From contig JAHENP010000020.1 of the NCBI GenBank assembly GCA_018609965.1, positions 1 to 9,338 of the forward strand: DNA of 9,338 nucleotides, written 5' to 3'. The notes below the pieces were generated by a model. That model did not search any database. It was not told the DNA's origin and was given only the letters and a program-made list of their open reading frames with translations. Origin of the DNA: Haloferacaceae archaeon. Lineage in GTDB: Archaea; Halobacteriota; Halobacteria; Halobacteriales; Haloferacaceae. Shown one piece after another: positions 6,191 through 9,338 of the stretch (the stretch's first letter is position 1; each line of letters starts with the position of its first letter). The position numbers and the translations under genes are program-made.

Positions 6191-7340
6191 AGAAAGAATA
6201 TTCCACGCCGCGTTCCAATCTCTGTCGGCGGTGAACCCGCATGACGGACAGGAGTGTTCACGGACCCACAACGGCTTCCCCGTCGAAACGCCACAGGACG
6301 CACACTGTTTTGTCGTCCCTCTCGGGTTGACCGCGACGAAGTGCGTTCCTTCACGCTCGCACTTGTATTCGAGCAACGAGAGGAACGTCCCCCACGCGGC
6401 AGACGCCGTGTTGCGGCTGTTCGACGGCGACTCCATCATCCCCTTGATGTTCAGGTCTTCGACCGCCACGAGGTCGTACTCCCGAGCGTAGTACGCCGAG
6501 AGCTTGTGGAGAAAGTCGCGGCGCTTCCGACGGAGGTCGGCGTGACACTCCGCGACTCGTCGCCGTTGCTCCTCGTAGTTGTTCGACCCGTGTTGCTTCC
6601 GCGAGAGCTTCCGTTGCTCGCGCTCCAAGCGGTCGCGTTCGTCCGAGAGGTCGAGCGACCCGACCACCGTGCCGTCGGTGTCGTGGGCGTACTTGCAAAT
6701 CCCAACGTCGATACCGACGCACTTCTCGTGGTTCTCAGGCGGTTCAGGTGGTTCACGGTTCATTTCGACGCCGAACGTGGCGAACCACTCACCCGTTGGC
6801 TCCTTCTTGAGCGTGACCTGCTTGAGTTTCGGATCGTCCTCAGAAATCTCCGATTTCTGATGGGCTGCACAAGAGCTGTCGCTCTTGTGAACGTCGGGGG
6901 ATAGGTCGGTGAAGCTGAATCGGGATGTCCGCAAGTTTCGAGAGCGACAGTATGCTCTGACCGCCCTTCTTGTCGAGCTTGAAGCCAGACTGACTGTACG
7001 TGAAACTGCGGAACTCCCGTGGCGGCTTCCATTTGCGTTGACCGACGCCGTACCCCTGCTCTTTGAGCGCGGAGAGACTATGGAGGTTGTCGAACAGCCG
7101 TTCCACGACGGTTTGGAGGACCTTCGAGTACACGTCGTTGAGGTCCTCCCACCACCCCTTGAGGTCAGGGAGTTCCGACCGCAGGGAGGTCATGGACGGC
7201 AGTTCATCATGTTCGTTTTGGTACTCGTTGAGACGGTAGAGCGTGTGGTTGTAGAGTTGCCTACAAATGTCTCGATGGCGGTCCAACTCTTCGCGGTGGG
7301 CGTCGGAGGGCTTGAGACGGTACTTGTAGGCGTAGTACAT
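6038..7340 (-). pseudogene. tnpB: tnpB (RNA-guided endonuclease family), frameshifted by a hairpin insertion
   Basis: From ATG 7340 (MYYAYKYRLKPSDAHREELD) the first frame runs 148 residues to RPIP, then leaves frame and stops at 6840-6842. The second frame resumes at DDPKLKQVTLKK (6838) and runs 266 residues to TAG at 6038. Removing the 58 bp at 6839-6896 would restore a 414-residue TnpB. In that reconstruction all catalytic parts are intact: RuvC Asp192 (CVGIDVG), Glu275 (VAVEDLN) and Asp355 (DRDWNAAWN), plus the zinc ribbon Cys327/Cys330 and Cys345/Cys348. TnpB is a nuclease guided by RNA from the element's right end that promotes element retention; it is not the transposase itself. The downstream frame has only a TTG (6934) as a possible start, so expression of the nuclease half is doubtful. 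The disruption looks recent because no other lesion is seen. Confidence 0.9.
6839..6896. repeat. 58-bp twin-hairpin insertion within tnpB
   Basis: Two perfect 9-bp hairpins lie side by side: TCAGAAATC-TCC-GATTTCTGA (6840-6860) and CACAAGAGC-TGTC-GCTCTTGTG (6868-6889), with 7 bases between. The segment lies exactly where the TnpB sequence jumps from RPIP to DDPKLKQ. Its length, 58, is one more than a multiple of three, which accounts for the change of frame. The limits are inferred from restoring the TnpB protein and could shift by a few bases. Confidence 0.85.
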
Positions 7341-7344
7341 AGCG

Positions 7345-7464
7345 CTACCCGCGTTCCTCAATGAGTTCGTCCAACTGCTCTCGGATGAACGACGATAGGT
7401 TGAGGTGGTGGTCCTCTATCCACTCATCTTGGTCCTCTCGGATGGTGATTGTCTTCCGTTTCAC
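7345..7464 (-). CDS. 39-residue ribbon-helix-helix-like protein upstream of tnpB
   Basis: From GTG 7464 this encodes 39 residues beginning MKRKTITIREDQDEWIEDHH and ending EELIEERG-like (LDELIEERG), with a TAG stop. The layout fits a short CopG/RHH fold: a beta strand (RKTITI), helix 1 (REDQDEWIEDH), the NLSSFI turn typical of the family, and helix 2 (SSFIREQLDELIEE). Such proteins bind DNA as dimers and often repress their own promoter. Only four bases separate its stop from the tnpB ATG, so the two form an operon. A longer reading of the frame (to 7584) runs through the promoter and hairpin region and is not credible. Family membership rests on the pattern alone since the protein is short; an autorepressor of the element is the most natural inference. 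Confidence 0.65.
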   Translation of the reverse strand: MKRKTITIREDQDEWIEDHHLNLSSFIREQLDELIEERG

Positions 7465-7466
7465 TG

Positions 7467-7498
7467 TAATGCACGTTATGCACGAGACACGTATAATA
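7467..7498 (-). promoter_or_regulatory. Promoter and candidate operator of the RHH-tnpB operon
   Basis: On the - strand TATTATAC (7491-7498) is a good TATA box centred ~30 bases before the GTG at 7464. Between box and start are two direct 7-bp repeats, CGTGCAT (7478-7484 and 7469-7475), spaced 9 bp start to start, with a third CGTG at 7488-7491. Tandem short repeats over the start site are typical targets of RHH repressors. Confidence 0.5.
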
Positions 7499-7558
7499 TC
7501 TTCGGTTGCGTGAGCCTGTGGGCTGAGCGTCGAACGTGTTTGAAAGCTGTGCGGCGTT

Positions 7559-7602
7559 AACGAGACATCGTCTCGTTTGCACACCAGAATCTTCGATTCT
7601 GG
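7559..7602. repeat. Second twin-hairpin unit, upstream of the element
   Basis: Two perfect 8-bp hairpins: AACGAGAC-ATC-GTCTCGTT (7559-7577) and CCAGAATC-TTC-GATTCTGG (7584-7602), six bases apart. Compared with the - strand of the unit inside tnpB, the order, the GCA-containing linker (TGCACACC against TGCAGCCCATC) and the second stem (AGAATC against AGAAATC) correspond. The two units are therefore related and oppositely oriented. Confidence 0.8.
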
Positions 7603-7605
7603 GGA

Positions 7606-7680
7606 CGCTGTATCCTCTCCCTACTGCGCTACTCACTCGCTTCGCTCGTTGCGTTGCTCCTTGAGGAAGGGGGCTTAGCG
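7606..7680. repeat. Solitary right-end-like sequence
   Basis: This stretch resembles the element's right end at 6031-6083 in the same orientation. Both share TACTCRCTC-type sequence, an identical 11-mer GCTCCTTGAGG (7656-7666 and 6064-6074), then GGGCTT three or four bases on. No tnpB follows it, because the dehydroquinate synthase gene ends at 7700. It is likely the remnant of a second element, or part of a composite left end. Confidence 0.6.
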
Positions 7681-7699
7681 CCTCAATCCAGCTAATTGC

Positions 7700-8917
7700 C
7701 TACTTCTCGATGATCGACTCCTCGACAGACTCCCCGAAGTGACGCGCGACATCCTCGTAGTAAACCAGCAGTTCGTCACCCTCGGAGAGATCAGTCACCG
7801 CCACACGGCCATCCGGGGTGCCGAGCTTGATCGTCTCGGCGTTCTGAAGCAGGGTCTCCACGCGGTCCGTCCCGTCGGCAGTCTCCACCTCGGCGCTCAC
7901 CCGGAACATCGGCCGACGCTCAATCTTCGCGCGGCCGACCACCGCCTCGCGGGTGGTGCCGTCGGTAGAGACGATCTGGACCTCGTCGCCGCTGGACAGC
8001 TCCGAGAGGTAGCTCGTCCCGCCGCCGGGGTCGCGGGCGTACGCGTGAACCGCGCCGGCATTCACCCGGAACGGGCGGGAGGCGACGTACGGGGAGTCGG
8101 CGGTCTCGGCGTGGACGAAAAACAGCCCGCGAGACATCGAGCCGACGAGCATCCCCTCGTCGTGGTCCATGATGCTCCCCGTGTCGACACACACCCGGTC
8201 GGCGGAGCCGACGCGTTCGATCTCGGTGACGGTCGCGGTCTGCAACTCCAACTGTTCGCGGGCGGCCTCGTCACGCGCCTCACAGGTCTGCCGGATCTCG
8301 TCGGGGTCGTCCGTGTCGAGCAACACCCCATCGGCACCGATCTCCAGCGTCTCGAAGGCGGTCTTCGCCTCCGCGGCGGTGGTCGCGCCGGCGACGAGCG
8401 TGGTCTCCTCGCCGACGCGGGCGATCAGATTCTCCAACGGGATGATCGTCCAGTCCTCGGCGGCGACGAGCAGGAACTCACTCTCCGTGGCGGCCTCGCC
8501 CGCGAACGACTCGTAAGACTCGTCGAAGATCCGGACGAACGCGCCGTCGGCCTGCCCGTCCCGCCGGAGCGTCGACAGATCCGCCGAGCCGGCGAAGTCA
8601 CCCGGGAGGTCGACCGTTCCGTCACCCTCGCTGTTCTTGCCGACGACGACGGCGTCCGGATCGGCGTCCCCGGTCGCGTCGGCGTCGACGATCTCCCCGT
8701 CGGCACCGACCACGTCGACGTCGACATCCACGTCCGTGTCTGACCGGAAGGCGGCGACGCGAACGTCGCCCAGCTCCCGCACCTTCGACACGTCCTGTTC
8801 GTCGACGACGACCCAGTCGACCCCGGCCTCCAACCCGGCGGTGATCCGTCGCCGTCGCCGGTCCCAGTCCCCGACCGCGTCGTCGGCCCGCAGCCAGACA
8901 GTCCGCTCGCGTGTCAT
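7700..8917 (-). CDS. aroB': 3-dehydroquinate synthase II (archaeal)
   Basis: The protein is 405 residues from ATG 8917 (MTRERTVWLRADD). It belongs to the archaeal dehydroquinate synthase II family, which uses NAD to convert 2-amino-3,7-dideoxy-D-threo-hept-6-ulosonate into 3-dehydroquinate. This is the route to aromatic amino acids in archaea lacking the classical DAHP pathway. Recognisable blocks are VVVGKNSEGDGTVDLP, IPLENLIAR, CVDTGSIMDHDEGMLVGS, GLFFVHAETA, RPFRVNAGAVHAYA, GTSYLSELSSGDEV and KIERRPMF. The N-terminal third has a long acidic run of alternating Asp and Val (DTDVDVDVDVV) followed by DADATGDADPD, an exaggerated haloarchaeal feature that makes the protein slightly longer than usual. 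The gene is complete. The aldolase that makes its substrate is not in the window. Upstream, GCTTGAAGC (8942-8950) is only a weak promoter candidate. Confidence 0.94.
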   Translation of the reverse strand: MTRERTVWLRADDAVGDWDRRRRRITAGLEAGVDWVVVDEQDVSKVRELGDVRVAAFRSDTDVDVDVDVVGADGEIVDADATGDADPDAVVVGKNSEGDGTVDLPGDFAGSADLSTLRRDGQADGAFVRIFDESYESFAGEAATESEFLLVAAEDWTIIPLENLIARVGEETTLVAGATTAAEAKTAFETLEIGADGVLLDTDDPDEIRQTCEARDEAAREQLELQTATVTEIERVGSADRVCVDTGSIMDHDEGMLVGSMSRGLFFVHAETADSPYVASRPFRVNAGAVHAYARDPGGGTSYLSELSSGDEVQIVSTDGTTREAVVGRAKIERRPMFRVSAEVETADGTDRVETLLQNAETIKLGTPDGRVAVTDLSEGDELLVYYEDVARHFGESVEESIIEK

Positions 8918-9006
8918 TGTCCGTCCGGTCGACGCCGCTCCGCTTGAAGCTGGCGAACCCCCGCCGCCGACAGTTCACAAGGAGGTGAGTACACTCCGAA
9001 AGAGTC

Positions 9007-9197
9007 AGCTACCCACCACTAAACGGGTGGGCTTCCGCCTTGCTCCGCTGTGACCACGCACGCCCCACGGGGTGACGGCGAGCAGTTCGCGGACACGTTG
9101 GCGACGCGGATCACGGCCGCTGTCGACCACGCCCACACAGAACAGGAGCAGTTACAGCAGTGACAAGGAGAAAGCCCACCCCTTTAGGGGTGGGATA
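9007..9197. repeat. ~190-bp segment bracketed by inverted IS200/605-like end hairpins
   Basis: The left arm holds CCCACC...GGTGGG (9012-9017/9026-9031) followed by GCTTCCGCCTTGCTCC. The right arm holds CCCACCCC-TTTA-GGGGTGGG (9175-9194), preceded by CAAGGAGAAAG. Read on opposite strands, the arms share the pattern CCACC-x-CTAAA-x-GGGTGGGCTT followed by CCTTG, so they are imperfect inverted repeats about 190 bp apart. This suggests either a short non-autonomous element or two opposing remnants of haloarchaeal tnpB elements. Confidence 0.6.
9050..9163 (+). CDS. Possible 37-residue ORF between the inverted hairpins
   Basis: GTG 9050 opens 37 residues (MTTHAPRGDGEQFADTLATR, ending EQEQLQQ) closed by TGA at 9161. 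Codon choice (GAC, GCG, ACG, CAG) is like that of host genes and the C-terminal half could form a helix. It could also be a fragment of a host gene caught between two element ends. No family is recognised, and the left hairpin overlaps the place where a promoter would lie. Confidence 0.22.
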   Translation: MTTHAPRGDGEQFADTLATRITAAVDHAHTEQEQLQQ

Positions 9198-9245
9198 AAT
9201 CCGACAACCCGAAAACACATCCCCGTTTCTGCTAACAGAGCCTTT

Positions 9246-9338
9246 ATGCCAATTGAGTCCGTGTACATGATTGGACTGAGGCGGTTCAGCCGCCCAACGA
9301 AACGGATAATATCAGATTCAGCCCAGGCTACGTTCGAA
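9246..9338 (+). CDS. Possible start of an ORF running off the window edge
   Basis: From ATG 9246 (or ATG 9267 in the same frame) the frame is open to the window end: MPIESVYMIGLRRFSRPTKR and 11 more residues. GCCTTTATGCC at 9240-9250 could be either the start region or a TATA-like box for ATG 9267. GGCGG-TTCAG-CCGCC (9283-9297 approximately) forms a small hairpin. The stretch could equally be the left end of another insertion element. No protein family is recognisable from so short a piece. Confidence 0.2.
   Translation, partial: MPIESVYMIGLRRFSRPTKRIISDSAQATFE

Larger units (their letters stand above)
6023..7558 (-). mobile_element. IS200/IS605-group element, IS1341-like (tnpB without tnpA)
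   Basis: The element contains a tnpB (broken), a small RHH-like gene immediately upstream of it, and a structured right end. No Y1 transposase TnpA is present, so the element could only move with a TnpA supplied from elsewhere. The right end is placed near GTTCAC on the - strand (6023-6028), just after the 9-bp inverted repeat 6031-6039/6072-6080. The left end is not certain: I stop at the twin-hairpin unit beginning at 7559, but the true boundary could be anywhere from ~7500 to ~7680. No target duplication is expected for this family, and none was seen. Confidence 0.72.

Noticed and set aside
6254..6904. + strand frame of 216 residues opposite tnpB
   Set aside because: Antisense to the conserved RuvC region of tnpB and with no family features.
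7465..7584. Longer version of the small RHH-like protein starting near 7584
   Set aside because: The extension would translate the TATA box, the tandem repeats and the twin hairpins; its residues do not resemble an RHH N-terminus.
7739..8743. + strand frame of 334 residues opposite aroB'
   Set aside because: Shadow frame; the - strand matches dehydroquinate synthase II throughout.
9280..9300. tRNA T-arm-like sequence (GCGGTTCAGCCGC)
   Set aside because: No acceptor stem, D-arm or anticodon arm can be placed around it; no tRNA or rRNA gene was found in the window.

Overview
The window reads as a haloarchaeal chromosome. Most of it is very GC-rich, the predicted proteins are strongly acidic, many genes start with GTG and appear leaderless with a weak TATA-like element about 25-30 bases upstream, and one gene belongs to the archaeal alternative route into the shikimate pathway. 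Species cannot be fixed from the sequence alone.

Left part (1-5113), all on the + strand: the end of a GAF-type sensor histidine kinase; a small two-helix membrane protein; an alkaline-phosphatase-superfamily phosphodiesterase/nucleotide pyrophosphatase with an in-frame 24-bp tandem repeat; a small three-helix membrane protein; homoserine kinase (thrB); and a SAM hydrolase of the DUF62 family with its Asp-Arg-His triad intact. These are compact, GC-rich host genes.

Middle part (5114-7700), all on the - strand and visibly richer in A and T in its first 900 bases: an accessory island. It holds a membrane-anchored GAF protein whose stop overlaps (ATGA) the start of a 46-residue acidic protein. 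Next comes an IS200/IS605-type element (IS1341-like, no tnpA) with a tiny ribbon-helix-helix-like gene four bases ahead of tnpB. The tnpB gene is frameshifted by a 58-bp insertion made of two back-to-back perfect hairpins. A second twin-hairpin unit of the same design, in the opposite orientation, lies upstream of the small gene at 7559-7602. A solitary copy of the element's right-end sequence lies next to it.

Right part (7700-9338): 3-dehydroquinate synthase II (- strand), then about 420 bases without a convincing gene. This stretch contains two inverted copies of an IS200/605-like end hairpin bracketing about 190 bp, an orphan Shine-Dalgarno-like sequence, and a possible ORF running off the edge.

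The host genes serve signalling, threonine synthesis, SAM turnover and aromatic amino-acid synthesis and do not form one pathway. The most unusual content is the repeat and element ecology around the broken tnpB, the RHH-like gene with a tandem-repeat operator candidate, and the two-gene GAF module.
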